A stretch of DNA of 64,000 nt from Pontibacter burrus (lineage in GTDB: Bacteria > Bacteroidota > Bacteroidia > Cytophagales > Hymenobacteraceae), in NCBI RefSeq assembly GCF_010686685.1, contig NZ_JAAGWD010000007.1:124001-188000 (forward strand). The letters run 5' to 3'. Positions 44,082 through 52,577 of the stretch are shown here, piece after piece. Position numbers and translations under genes: made by a program. The stretch's first letter is position 1. Every line of letters starts with the position of its first letter. The notes below the pieces were generated by a model. It did not search any database. It worked only from the letters and a program-made list of their open reading frames with translations, and was not told where the DNA came from.

Positions 44082-45347
44082 ATGAAAGTACTTTTATCGG
44101 CATACGCCTGCGAACCGCACCGTGGAACTGAACTTGGTAACGGCTGGAACTGGGCACTAAATACAGCTAAACTGGGCCACGACGTGTGGTGCCTCACAAC
44201 GATAGAAGGCCGCACCGCCATAGAAGCAGAAGTGGAAAGACTGGCCATGCCTAACCTGCACATTGTGTTCGTAGAGCTGCCTGCCTGGATCGATAAAGCC
44301 TTTGAATACCACCTGGGTTTTTACTTTCATTACATTGCCTGGCAGCAATACGCCTATCGCAAAGCAAAAGAGCTGGACAAAACGATAGATTTTGACCTGG
44401 TGCACCATGCAACTATAGGTAGTCTGCAGTTAGGAACCGCCCTCTGGAAACTGAATAAACCGCTTATTTTCGGGCCATGTGGTGGCGGACAGGAAGCGCC
44501 TAAAGCATTCAAAAAATACTTTTATAGTAGCTGGAAAGAAGAAGTTATCCGCTCCTGGATCAGTAAACTGTTGCTGGCTGTGAACCCGGACGTGAAGAAA
44601 ACCATGCAACGGGCATCATTGGTACTGACAACCAACCAGGATACTTACGACATGGCTGCAAAAGCCGGCGCCTTAAACCCACAAATGTTCCTGGACACCA
44701 GTCTGCCGGAGAGCTTTTACCCGGAAACTTACCCTACTCGTGCCCCCAAAGAAGTGCTGAACATACTATGGGTGGGCCGCCTGTTTGCCCGAAAAGGAAT
44801 GCCGGTTGTATTGGAAGCTCTGAAACACGTTCGCCCGGATGTGCCGTTTAAACTGACGATACTCGGTGATGGCCCGATGCGCGATATGGTGCCCCAGTGG
44901 ATAGCCGAAAATAACCTGCAAAGCAAAGTGGATTGGAAAGGCCAGGTGCCGTGGGAAGAAGTAAAACGGGCCTACACCGAGAGTGATCTGTTCCTGTTCT
45001 GCAGTCTGCGCGATTCCTCGCCAGCTCAGTTCCTGGAAGCGATGGCTTATGGCTTGCCTGTGGTAACACTGGACCTGCACGGTGGCAAGAACTTAGTGCC
45101 TGACAGCGCTGGTATAAAAGTACCTGTCACCAACCCCGAAAAAACCTGTAAAGCCTTGGCAAAGGCTGTGGAACAACTATACGACAACCCAATGCTGCGC
45201 GAAGAAATGGGCCGAAATGGCTATGCCTTCGCAAAAACGCAAACCTGGACCCTTAAAACAGAACATATTGCCGGCCTTTATAGTAAGTATACCCAAGCTA
45301 AACCTACAGAACAAACTGTTCAACCCAATACCCTTAACCTGACATGA
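44082..45347 (+). CDS. Glycosyltransferase family 4
   Basis: The 421-residue GT-B protein begins MKVLLSAYACEPHRGTELGN and has FGPCGGGQEAPKAF, LNILWVGRLFARKGMPVVLE, LTILGDGPMRDMV and FCSLRDSSPAQFLEAMAYGL (EX7E-type). It starts 3 bases after the upstream gene and its stop overlaps the next start by 4 bases (ATGA), so the three glycosyltransferase genes form one tight unit. Confidence 0.87.
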   Translation: MKVLLSAYACEPHRGTELGNGWNWALNTAKLGHDVWCLTTIEGRTAIEAEVERLAMPNLHIVFVELPAWIDKAFEYHLGFYFHYIAWQQYAYRKAKELDKTIDFDLVHHATIGSLQLGTALWKLNKPLIFGPCGGGQEAPKAFKKYFYSSWKEEVIRSWISKLLLAVNPDVKKTMQRASLVLTTNQDTYDMAAKAGALNPQMFLDTSLPESFYPETYPTRAPKEVLNILWVGRLFARKGMPVVLEALKHVRPDVPFKLTILGDGPMRDMVPQWIAENNLQSKVDWKGQVPWEEVKRAYTESDLFLFCSLRDSSPAQFLEAMAYGLPVVTLDLHGGKNLVPDSAGIKVPVTNPEKTCKALAKAVEQLYDNPMLREEMGRNGYAFAKTQTWTLKTEHIAGLYSKYTQAKPTEQTVQPNTLNLT

Positions 45348-46183
45348 TTCATATAGTTATACCCGTTTTCAACCGTAAGAATTTTACCCGCGAGTGCTTA
45401 TTGTCGCTGAAGCGCGGCACCAACCAGAACTATAGTATTGTAGTGGTAGATGATGGCTCTACCGATGGTACGGCCGATATGCTACGCGAAGAGTTTCCGG
45501 AAGTGAAAGTACTTTTCGGAGATGGCAACCTGTTCTGGACGGCCAGCGTGAACATGGGCCTGAAATATGCCCTGCAACATGGCGCAGAATATGTGATGAC
45601 GCTAAACAACGACCTGGAAGTAGCAGAGGACTTTATAGAGAATACCTACAAGTGGATCAGGCAAAAGCCGAATGCTGTTATTGGGGCCCTGGAGATGGAT
45701 GCCGTAACCCGTGAGCCTTTCTGCGGTGGTGAGATTATCGATTTTAAACGCAACAAGGTTCGTTATCTGTTAAATGAACTGCCAAAAGAGAAACAGGTAG
45801 GCTTGCACAATGTATCGCAGTTGCCTGGCCGTGGTTTGCTGATACCGCGTGCAGTTATCGAAAAGATTGGCTTATTTGATCAGGATCGCTTTCCGCACTA
45901 TGTAGCTGATTATGACTATACGCATACTGCGCTGCGCAACGGTTTTGAACTATACGTAAACTACGACGCCAAACTATATACCTACCCTGAAGAGAGCGGT
46001 GAACGCAAAAACCGTAAAGAGAAATCGCTGAAGAACTTTTACAACCACCTGTTCGATATAAAAGGCGGCGGCAACCTGCGCGATTTTACACGTTTTACAC
46101 TAAAGAACTGCCCGGCACCCTATATCCCGTATTACCTGGTTAACGGGGTAGCCCGTCGTATTTTCGGATACCTGGTACATTAA
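45344..46183 (+). CDS. Glycosyltransferase family 2 (rhamnosyltransferase-like)
   Basis: The 279-residue protein has a GT-A core: IHIVIPVFNRKNFTRECLLS, IVVVDDGSTDGTADML, LTLNNDLEVAEDFI-type NND motif (YVMTLNNDLEVAED) and DYDYTHTALRNGFELYV. It resembles dTDP-rhamnosyltransferase-like GT2 enzymes. Its ATG overlaps the preceding stop in ATGA. The sugar it transfers is not certain. Confidence 0.83.
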   Translation: MIHIVIPVFNRKNFTRECLLSLKRGTNQNYSIVVVDDGSTDGTADMLREEFPEVKVLFGDGNLFWTASVNMGLKYALQHGAEYVMTLNNDLEVAEDFIENTYKWIRQKPNAVIGALEMDAVTREPFCGGEIIDFKRNKVRYLLNELPKEKQVGLHNVSQLPGRGLLIPRAVIEKIGLFDQDRFPHYVADYDYTHTALRNGFELYVNYDAKLYTYPEESGERKNRKEKSLKNFYNHLFDIKGGGNLRDFTRFTLKNCPAPYIPYYLVNGVARRIFGYLVH

Positions 46184-46195
46184 ACTAATAGCATT

Positions 46196-47431
46196 ATGTC
46201 CCGAGTTGGTAACAGCATCTCTCCTGCCATGGCGAACTATACCAACTATAGGTTACTGGTAACTATAGTTGCCCTGGCAGCTATAGTTACCGGCTTATAC
46301 TTTTTGCTTCAGCCAGGGCAAAAAGAGACTATCCTTACCCAGGCTAAAACAAACCAAACCATCGTCATCACAAAAGGCGGCACCTACTCTGGTACCTGGG
46401 TATCGTACGACTCCGAAATTCCGGCCGTTGATATCCAGACCTCAGAACCTGTTATCATCGAGAATTCTATCGTTCGTGGAGCGGGATACCTGATAAAAAG
46501 CTGGGGCTATGCCTGCAACCTGACCGTGCGCAACACCGAAGGCTATGGACTGCCTCCTACCCCCTGGAAAGACTATACCAAACCGCGCTATTTTGTAACA
46601 GCAGATGTGTTTAAGAATGTAGTGGTAGAAAACTGCTATCTGGAAAATACGGCAGGCATTAATATTACGGTAGAGTACCTGGGCAACGGCTCCGAGGATG
46701 AAACTATAAAAATCCGCTATAACAAGGTCCGCAACATAGATGGCAGAATTTACGACACGCTTGAGACGGTAAACTTTGTGGGCCTGAACTTCAGTAACCC
46801 GATCCGCCATGCCGAGATTGCCTGGAACGAAGTGATAAATGAGCCGGATAACTCTATAGTTGAAGATAACATCAACATTTACAACACGCGTGGCACCCCT
46901 GACTCCCCCATCCGTATACACAATAATTATATAGAAGGCGCTTTCCCGTACCCGGCCAATGCTAAAGATTACTCCGGCGGAGGCATCATTTCGGATTCTC
47001 CTAAAACCGACAGTACCAAATCAACAGCTTATGTAGAGATTTACCGGAATCAGCTGGTGGGGCTCGGCAATTACTGTATCAGCGTGGCGGGTGGCAACAA
47101 TATAAAAGTGTATGATAACACGGCTATAGTTTCGGGCCTGTTTGAAAATGGCAAGCGTTACAAATTCTGGACGAGCGGTATCTGGATAAAGGATTTCTAT
47201 AAAATGAAAAGCACTTATAATATTGAGGTATCCAATAACAAACTAGCGGTAGTGGGGCAAAACGGCGGCTGGCGAAACGAGTTTCTGGATAGCCTGAAGG
47301 TAAGAGATTTGCGTCCTCTTAACCATTTTATCAAAGGAGAAGTAACCAAATCGCTGGAGAAAGAAGAATACCGTGCCTGGCGCCATAAACTACAGCAGCA
47401 AGCTATCAGACCAGGGCCTGCAAAAGGCTGA
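46196..47431 (+). CDS. Membrane-anchored right-handed beta-helix protein
   Basis: The 411-residue protein has a short cytoplasmic start, one membrane helix (about 18-40, LLVTIVALAAIVTGLYFLL) and a beta-helix domain with repeated hydrophobic turns (VDIQTSEPVIIENSIVRGAG, IKIRYNKVRNIDGRI, EDNINIYNTRGTPDSPIRIH). It closely parallels residues 36-395 of the large T9SS protein at 49041-52451. No catalytic residues can be named; beta-helix proteins include polysaccharide lyases and epimerases. Its place in the operon suggests a periplasmic role on the exopolysaccharide. Confidence 0.75.
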   Translation: MSRVGNSISPAMANYTNYRLLVTIVALAAIVTGLYFLLQPGQKETILTQAKTNQTIVITKGGTYSGTWVSYDSEIPAVDIQTSEPVIIENSIVRGAGYLIKSWGYACNLTVRNTEGYGLPPTPWKDYTKPRYFVTADVFKNVVVENCYLENTAGINITVEYLGNGSEDETIKIRYNKVRNIDGRIYDTLETVNFVGLNFSNPIRHAEIAWNEVINEPDNSIVEDNINIYNTRGTPDSPIRIHNNYIEGAFPYPANAKDYSGGGIISDSPKTDSTKSTAYVEIYRNQLVGLGNYCISVAGGNNIKVYDNTAIVSGLFENGKRYKFWTSGIWIKDFYKMKSTYNIEVSNNKLAVVGQNGGWRNEFLDSLKVRDLRPLNHFIKGEVTKSLEKEEYRAWRHKLQQQAIRPGPAKG

Positions 47432-47516
47432 TTCTGGACTTATCGAAACACAACAAAAGACCCGCTTACAAGTATAAACTACTGCGAAAATATCAACCCT
47501 AATTATCACCCTGACT

Positions 47517-48401
47517 ATGGTTATAGTAAACTATAAAGCCGGGCAACTGGCAAACAGACTTTTCCATTTTGCGCATTTTATATCGAATAGCATCGAATAC
47601 AACTATAAGTTAGTTAACCCATCGTTCAACGATTATAAGCAATTTTTTACCAGCACCTCCTCCAACAACTTCAACGGGCTCAAGATCAGCACCCAGATAA
47701 CACCTGACGATAAACTGGATGGACTTATCCGGAAGTCGATGCTCGGGATGGGCAAAGTGCTGGTAAATCCACTGAAGAAAACACCTCTCTACCACTTCCA
47801 TAATGTGCAGGATTACGACAAACAGGATGTGTGCTATGACATGAATGACCCTGAGTTTGTGGATTCAGCTAAAAAGAGACTCACATTTATAGATGGCTGG
47901 CTGTACCGCGACTTCAGGAACTTCCAGAAACATGCGCCGGTGCTGCGCAAGATCTTTACGCCTGTACCTGCTTACCAGGATCAAGTGAATCAAACTATAG
48001 CGCATTGCCGTGACCTGGGCGATGTAATTATTGGTGTACATATCCGACGGGGCGACTATAAAACTTTCCTGAATGGCTGCTGGTACTACGAAGACGACGT
48101 ATATGCGGCAAGAATGCGTGAGTTGATGGAGATATTCGCCCAGCAGAATAAAAAGTGCGTGTTCCTGATCTGTTCTAACGAAAAAATCAATACCGACAAC
48201 TATAAAGGCATCAACATAGTGACCGGTGATCGTCATTTTATAGTTGACCTGTACTGCTTGTCGCAATGCGATTACCTGATCGGTCCGCCAAGCACTTTTA
48301 CCATGTGGGCCTCCTTTTATGGCGAAACCCCGCTCTGCACGCTAGACTCTGCTACGAAACAGGTAGCACTCGCTGATTTTTCTGTTGTAAAGGAAGGTTG
48401 A
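47517..48401 (+). CDS. GT11-type (alpha-1,2-fucosyltransferase-like) protein
   Basis: The 294-residue protein has the GT11 motif GVHIRRGDY (about residues 174-182), which contacts GDP-sugar. FLICSNEKINTDN, DLYCLSQCDYLIGPPSTFTM and WASFYGETPLCTL follow. GT11 enzymes mostly transfer fucose from GDP-fucose. No GDP-fucose synthesis genes are seen in the window. The start codon is in GACTATG, and it is the last gene of the capsule operon. Confidence 0.77.
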   Translation: MVIVNYKAGQLANRLFHFAHFISNSIEYNYKLVNPSFNDYKQFFTSTSSNNFNGLKISTQITPDDKLDGLIRKSMLGMGKVLVNPLKKTPLYHFHNVQDYDKQDVCYDMNDPEFVDSAKKRLTFIDGWLYRDFRNFQKHAPVLRKIFTPVPAYQDQVNQTIAHCRDLGDVIIGVHIRRGDYKTFLNGCWYYEDDVYAARMRELMEIFAQQNKKCVFLICSNEKINTDNYKGINIVTGDRHFIVDLYCLSQCDYLIGPPSTFTMWASFYGETPLCTLDSATKQVALADFSVVKEG

Positions 48402-48436
48402 TCATTTAAACTATAGTTTACAGACTTACCTTAATT

Positions 48437-48469
48437 GAAAATGCCACTCACACAGGTGGCATTTTTAAT
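48437..48469 (+). terminator. Terminator of capsule operon
   Basis: The arms gaaaatgccac and gtggcatttt with a short loop are followed by taatt, 36 bases after the last stop codon of the operon. Confidence 0.85.
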
Positions 48470-48850
48470 TGATGAATAGACAGCCTAACAACTTACCCAA
48501 CCCTAAACATAGATACATTCAAATATTACAACTTAACAATATACAATTCGATTTATCGAATCGAACTATACTTTTTGATTACCTATATCGTTACTTTGGA
48601 TTACCTTTCCCGTAAAATACAAATATTAGCTTTCTTTAATATAAAAATATCTAGCACTTTACCAATAACACTTATAATAAATAAAATATTAAACAAATAT
48701 AAATTTACAAAGTTTTTTAAATTATTTGCAACCTTTTAAATTAGCACAAATAGCCCAAACAACTCGCCAAGGCTATTTTTGATGTTATTTTGCGATGTAA
48801 ATTTATTTATTCAGTATAATTTTATTCAGAAAAAGAATTTAAAAGTGTAG
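48470..48850. other. AT-rich spacer
   Basis: This part of the 639-base spacer is very AT-rich, with long A/T runs and no ORF, CTATAG motif or repeat cassette. It precedes the predicted promoter of the large secreted protein and may contain an UP-like or silenced region. Confidence 0.4.
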
Positions 48851-48852
48851 CA

Positions 48853-48879
48853 TTTGAAATGTTTTCTAGCTTATCTTTG
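48853..48879 (+). promoter_or_regulatory. Predicted promoter of the T9SS beta-helix/PA14 gene
   Basis: TTTG at 48853-48856 and TATCTTTG at 48872-48879 match the Bacteroidota -33 and -7 elements, although the 15-base spacer is shorter than the usual 17-20. It implies a leader of about 150 bases before the ATG at 49041. Confidence 0.5.
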
Positions 48880-49040
48880 CAACATCTTATTTATTAATCA
48901 TTTACAATTTACCGCCTCCGAGTAAACACAATAGTAAGTAAGAGCAGATAGGGCAGATCGGATTGAAAAAGGAGAAACTGCACTTATTACAAAGCTCGCC
49001 ACATTAGATTAATTACATTTTCAACTTTTAGCCAAAAGAA

Positions 49041-52000
49041 ATGAGTACACTGACCTCTCAAAAAAGGAGGGCAGACAGGATTTTGTTTGCCCTTTTACTC
49101 TCCGTTCTAGTGTATGTATTGACGCCTACCTTTGCACAAGCCCAGACTTACAGCGGGCCGCTGGTTATTACCAAAGGTGGTACCTATAAAGGAAACTGGG
49201 AATCCAGAGACACTGAAGTACCTGCAATTGAAGTACGCACCTCTGAGCCAGTTATCATTGAATACTCTAACATCCGTGGTGCTGGTTACCTGATCAAGAG
49301 CTGGGGTTATAACTGTAATATTACGGTTCGCCACTCAAATGGTTATGGAATTACACCCGGCCCTTACCGCGACTACGTTAAATCACGCCGTTTCCTTACT
49401 GTAGATAACTTCAAAAACGTAGTTGTAGAGCACAACTACATGGAGCACACTGCAGGTATCGAGATCGCGACAAACTATACCGGTAATGGTACTACCAACG
49501 AAACGATCAAGATCCGCTATAACAAAGTGAAGAACATTGATGGCCGCGTTCACAATGGCCAGCACTCACTTACAAACTTCGTAGGTCTTAACTTTAAAGG
49601 AGCTATCCGCCATGCAGAAATTGCCTGGAACCAGGTAATTAATGAACCGAACAACTCGCTTGTAGAAGATAACATCAACATCTACAACACGAAAGGTACT
49701 TCTGATTCTCCGATCAAAATTCACAACAACTACATCCAGGGTGCTTACCCGATCCCGGCAAATGGTTCTAACTACTCAGGTGGAGGTATCATTACAGACG
49801 GTGACGGCGACATCAGCATTGCGCCAGCTTATGTTGAAGCTTATGAGAACCACCTTGTTGGCTTAGGTAACTACTCTATGGGTATGGCCGGAGGTAACAA
49901 CCTGCGCTATCACCGTAACCGTGCAATTAACGCAGCTACTTTTGCCGATGGTTCTAAGTATAACATGTATACTTCAGGATACTGGAGCAATGACTACTAC
50001 AAGAAGAACACAACCTTCAATAACTCTGTTGACAACAACGTAATGGGTATTGTTGCCTGGGACTGGCCTAACAACCGTAACGATATTTCGGTACAGGAAT
50101 ACGCAAGCTTCTCAAACAACACGGCGCTGCCAAACCCGATCACACGTCAGACTGAAGCCGACGAGTTTACGCGCTGGAATCAGAAACTACAATCAAATGG
50201 AATCGTGCTAGGTCCTAACGGATCAGGTTCGGGATCAACTACTGCTCCTGCTCCGGCCCCAGCTCCTACTCCAACTCCAACTCCAACTCCTGATGCTGGT
50301 TCATCAGTAGGTACTACTACTCCAGGTTCAGGTAAAATTGTATCTGAGATCTGGAACAACGTGAACATTGAAGCACCAAGCCAGATTCCGGTTGCCAACA
50401 AGCCGAACTCAACCAAAGAGCTGACTTCGTTTGAAGCTGCAACTGATGCCGGTGACAACTATGGCCAGCGTATCCGCGGCTATGTAACAGCACCAGTGTC
50501 AGGACAATATACCTTCTGGATTGCCGGTGACAACAACGCCGAGCTTTACCTGAGCACGTCGGAAGACCCGGCTAAGAAAGTGAGAATTGCCACTGTGAAC
50601 GGCTGGACCAACCCACGTGAGTGGACCAAGCAGACCAACCAGCAGTCGGCGAAAATCACGCTGGAAGCAGGCAAGCGCTATTACATCGAGGCCCTGCATG
50701 TGGAAGTAGAAGGCGGGGATAACCTGGCCGTAGGCTGGCAGTTACCGAATGGTACGCAGGAAAGACCAATCCCAGGTTCACGTTTATCAACTATGGGTTC
50801 TACAGCTACTGCTCCGTCTCCAAACCAGGCTCCAGCTGTAACGCTTACAGCTCCTAAGTCAGGTACATCGTTTGCAGCAGGTACAGCTATTACACTGACA
50901 GCTACTGCAACTGATGCGGATGGTACAATCTCCAAAGTAGAGTTCTTCCATGGTACTACCAAGATCGGTGAATCAACTAAGAGCCCTTATACTTACAGCT
51001 GGGCAAATGCAACTGCAGGCACTTACTCTATCACAGCAAAAGCTACTGATAACGCTGGTGCAACTAAAACATCTGCAGCTGCCAGCATCACTGTAACAAG
51101 TGGAACTACAACGAACCCAACTACTCCGGCTCCAGGTACTTCAACTGGTGGCACAGGTAAAATTGTATCTGAAATCTGGAACAACGTGAACATTGAAGCA
51201 CCAAGCCAGATTCCGGTTGCCAACAAGCCGAACTCAACCAAAGAGCTGACTTCGTTTGAAGCTGCGACCGATGCCGGTGACAACTATGGCCAGCGCGTGC
51301 GTGGCTATGTTACCGCGCCAGTGTCAGGACAATACACCTTCTGGATTGCCGGTGACAACAACGCCGAGCTTTACCTGAGCACGTCGGAAGATCCGGCTAA
51401 GAAAGTAAGAATTGCCACAGTGAACGGCTGGACCAATCCACGCGAGTGGACCAAGCAGGCCAACCAGCAGTCGGCTAAGATCACGCTGGAAGCAGGCAAG
51501 CGCTACTACATCGAGGCCCTGCACGTAGAAGTAGAAGGTGGTGATAACCTGGCCGTGGGCTGGCAGCTACCAAACGGCACCATGGAAAGACCAATTGCCG
51601 GTAACAGATTGTCGACGATGGGAAGCACTGCAGCACCTGCACCGACTCCTACGCCGGAAATAGCAACAGGCAAGATTATCGCTGAGATCTGGAACAACGT
51701 GAACACTGAATCGCCAAGCCAGATCCCGGTTGCCAACAAGCCGAACTCAACCAAAGAGCTGACTTCGTTTGAAGCTGCAACTGATGCCGGTGACAACTAT
51801 GGCCAACGTATCCGCGGTTATGTTACCGCGCCAGTGTCAGGACAATACACCTTCTGGATTGCCGGTGACAACAACGCCGAGCTTTACCTGAGCACGTCGG
51901 AAGACCCGGCTAAGAAAGTGAGAATTGCCACAGTGAATGGCTGGACCAACCCACGTGAGTGGACCAAGCAGGCCAACCAGCAGTCGGCTAAGATCACGCT

Positions 52001-52451
52001 GGAAGCAGGCAAGCGCTACTACATCGAGGCCCTGCACGTAGAAGTAGAAGGCGGGGATAACCTGGCCGTGGGCTGGCAGCTACCAAACGGCACCATGGAA
52101 AGACCAATTGCCGGCAACAGACTGTCGCCAATGACTGCAGATATGGGCACTTTAACACTTGCCTCAACTGCAAAAGAAGATACTAACATTTCGTTCTCGG
52201 AAGTAACTGCTTACCCGAACCCGTTCAAGACAGTGCTTACACTGGATATGGGCAGCGAAAATGTTAAACTACAGGAAGTTGTTCTAATGACTCAGGCTGG
52301 AAGTGTACGATACAAAATCACACAACCTACACTGGTAAACAACAAACTGGAAATGGATCTGTCAGGAGTAAATCTAACCTCAGGTATTTACATCCTGAAG
52401 TACACAGATTCAAATGGAACTAGCAAATCGCTAAAAGTTGTGAAAGAATAA
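49041..52451 (+). CDS. T9SS-secreted beta-helix protein with three PA14 domains
   Basis: The 1136-residue protein has a signal peptide (to about 35), a beta-helix domain (36-395) close to that of the capsule protein at 46196-47431, and a Pro/Thr linker. Three PA14 domains follow (about 432-585, 705-860, 880-1032), with an Ig-like domain (594-690) and a C-terminal T9SS sorting domain (about 1050-1136, VTAYPNPFKTVLTLDMGS). PA14 domains bind carbohydrate, so it may tie polysaccharide to the cell surface. Codon use is rich in GGT, GCT and ACT and lacks CTATAG, unlike its neighbours, which suggests high expression. Confidence 0.85.
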   Translation: MSTLTSQKRRADRILFALLLSVLVYVLTPTFAQAQTYSGPLVITKGGTYKGNWESRDTEVPAIEVRTSEPVIIEYSNIRGAGYLIKSWGYNCNITVRHSNGYGITPGPYRDYVKSRRFLTVDNFKNVVVEHNYMEHTAGIEIATNYTGNGTTNETIKIRYNKVKNIDGRVHNGQHSLTNFVGLNFKGAIRHAEIAWNQVINEPNNSLVEDNINIYNTKGTSDSPIKIHNNYIQGAYPIPANGSNYSGGGIITDGDGDISIAPAYVEAYENHLVGLGNYSMGMAGGNNLRYHRNRAINAATFADGSKYNMYTSGYWSNDYYKKNTTFNNSVDNNVMGIVAWDWPNNRNDISVQEYASFSNNTALPNPITRQTEADEFTRWNQKLQSNGIVLGPNGSGSGSTTAPAPAPAPTPTPTPTPDAGSSVGTTTPGSGKIVSEIWNNVNIEAPSQIPVANKPNSTKELTSFEAATDAGDNYGQRIRGYVTAPVSGQYTFWIAGDNNAELYLSTSEDPAKKVRIATVNGWTNPREWTKQTNQQSAKITLEAGKRYYIEALHVEVEGGDNLAVGWQLPNGTQERPIPGSRLSTMGSTATAPSPNQAPAVTLTAPKSGTSFAAGTAITLTATATDADGTISKVEFFHGTTKIGESTKSPYTYSWANATAGTYSITAKATDNAGATKTSAAASITVTSGTTTNPTTPAPGTSTGGTGKIVSEIWNNVNIEAPSQIPVANKPNSTKELTSFEAATDAGDNYGQRVRGYVTAPVSGQYTFWIAGDNNAELYLSTSEDPAKKVRIATVNGWTNPREWTKQANQQSAKITLEAGKRYYIEALHVEVEGGDNLAVGWQLPNGTMERPIAGNRLSTMGSTAAPAPTPTPEIATGKIIAEIWNNVNTESPSQIPVANKPNSTKELTSFEAATDAGDNYGQRIRGYVTAPVSGQYTFWIAGDNNAELYLSTSEDPAKKVRIATVNGWTNPREWTKQANQQSAKITLEAGKRYYIEALHVEVEGGDNLAVGWQLPNGTMERPIAGNRLSPMTADMGTLTLASTAKEDTNISFSEVTAYPNPFKTVLTLDMGSENVKLQEVVLMTQAGSVRYKITQPTLVNNKLEMDLSGVNLTSGIYILKYTDSNGTSKSLKVVKE
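50336..50791 (+). repeat. PA14 direct repeat 1
   Basis: First of three nearly identical coding repeats of about 450 bases (others 51155-51617 and 51667-52132). Most differences are synonymous, which points to recent duplication or gene conversion. Confidence 0.8.
51155..51617 (+). repeat. PA14 direct repeat 2
   Basis: Second copy; nearly identical to repeat 1 over its full length and set after the Ig-like domain. Confidence 0.8.
51667..52132 (+). repeat. PA14 direct repeat 3
   Basis: Third copy, closest to repeat 2 in its second half (GTMERPIAGNRLS end) and followed directly by the T9SS domain. Confidence 0.8.
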
Positions 52452-52465
52452 CACAACAACATATT

Positions 52466-52497
52466 AAGGGTGTGCCTCTATAGGCACACCCTTTTTT
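52466..52497 (+). terminator. Intrinsic terminator
   Basis: The arms agggtgtgcct and aggcacaccct pair around ctat and are followed by eight T residues. The loop carries a CTATAG core. Confidence 0.92.
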
Positions 52498-52513
52498 TAT
52501 AGCAAACTATAGC

Positions 52514-52550
52514 ACAAAAGCCGCTACCTGTATTTAGTAGCGGCTTTTGT
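52514..52550. terminator. Second terminator, bidirectional
   Basis: The arms acaaaagccgctac and gtagcggcttttgt form a 14-base stem. It lies 28 bases beyond the stop of the minus-strand PQQ-dehydrogenase gene and can end both convergent transcripts. Confidence 0.85.
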
Positions 52551-52577
52551 GTTTATAATACCAACTATAGTTTATAG

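Noticed and set aside
51023..51796. Minus-strand ORFs repeated within the PA14 region
   Set aside because: They are antisense shadows of the three near-identical PA14 repeats, not separate genes.
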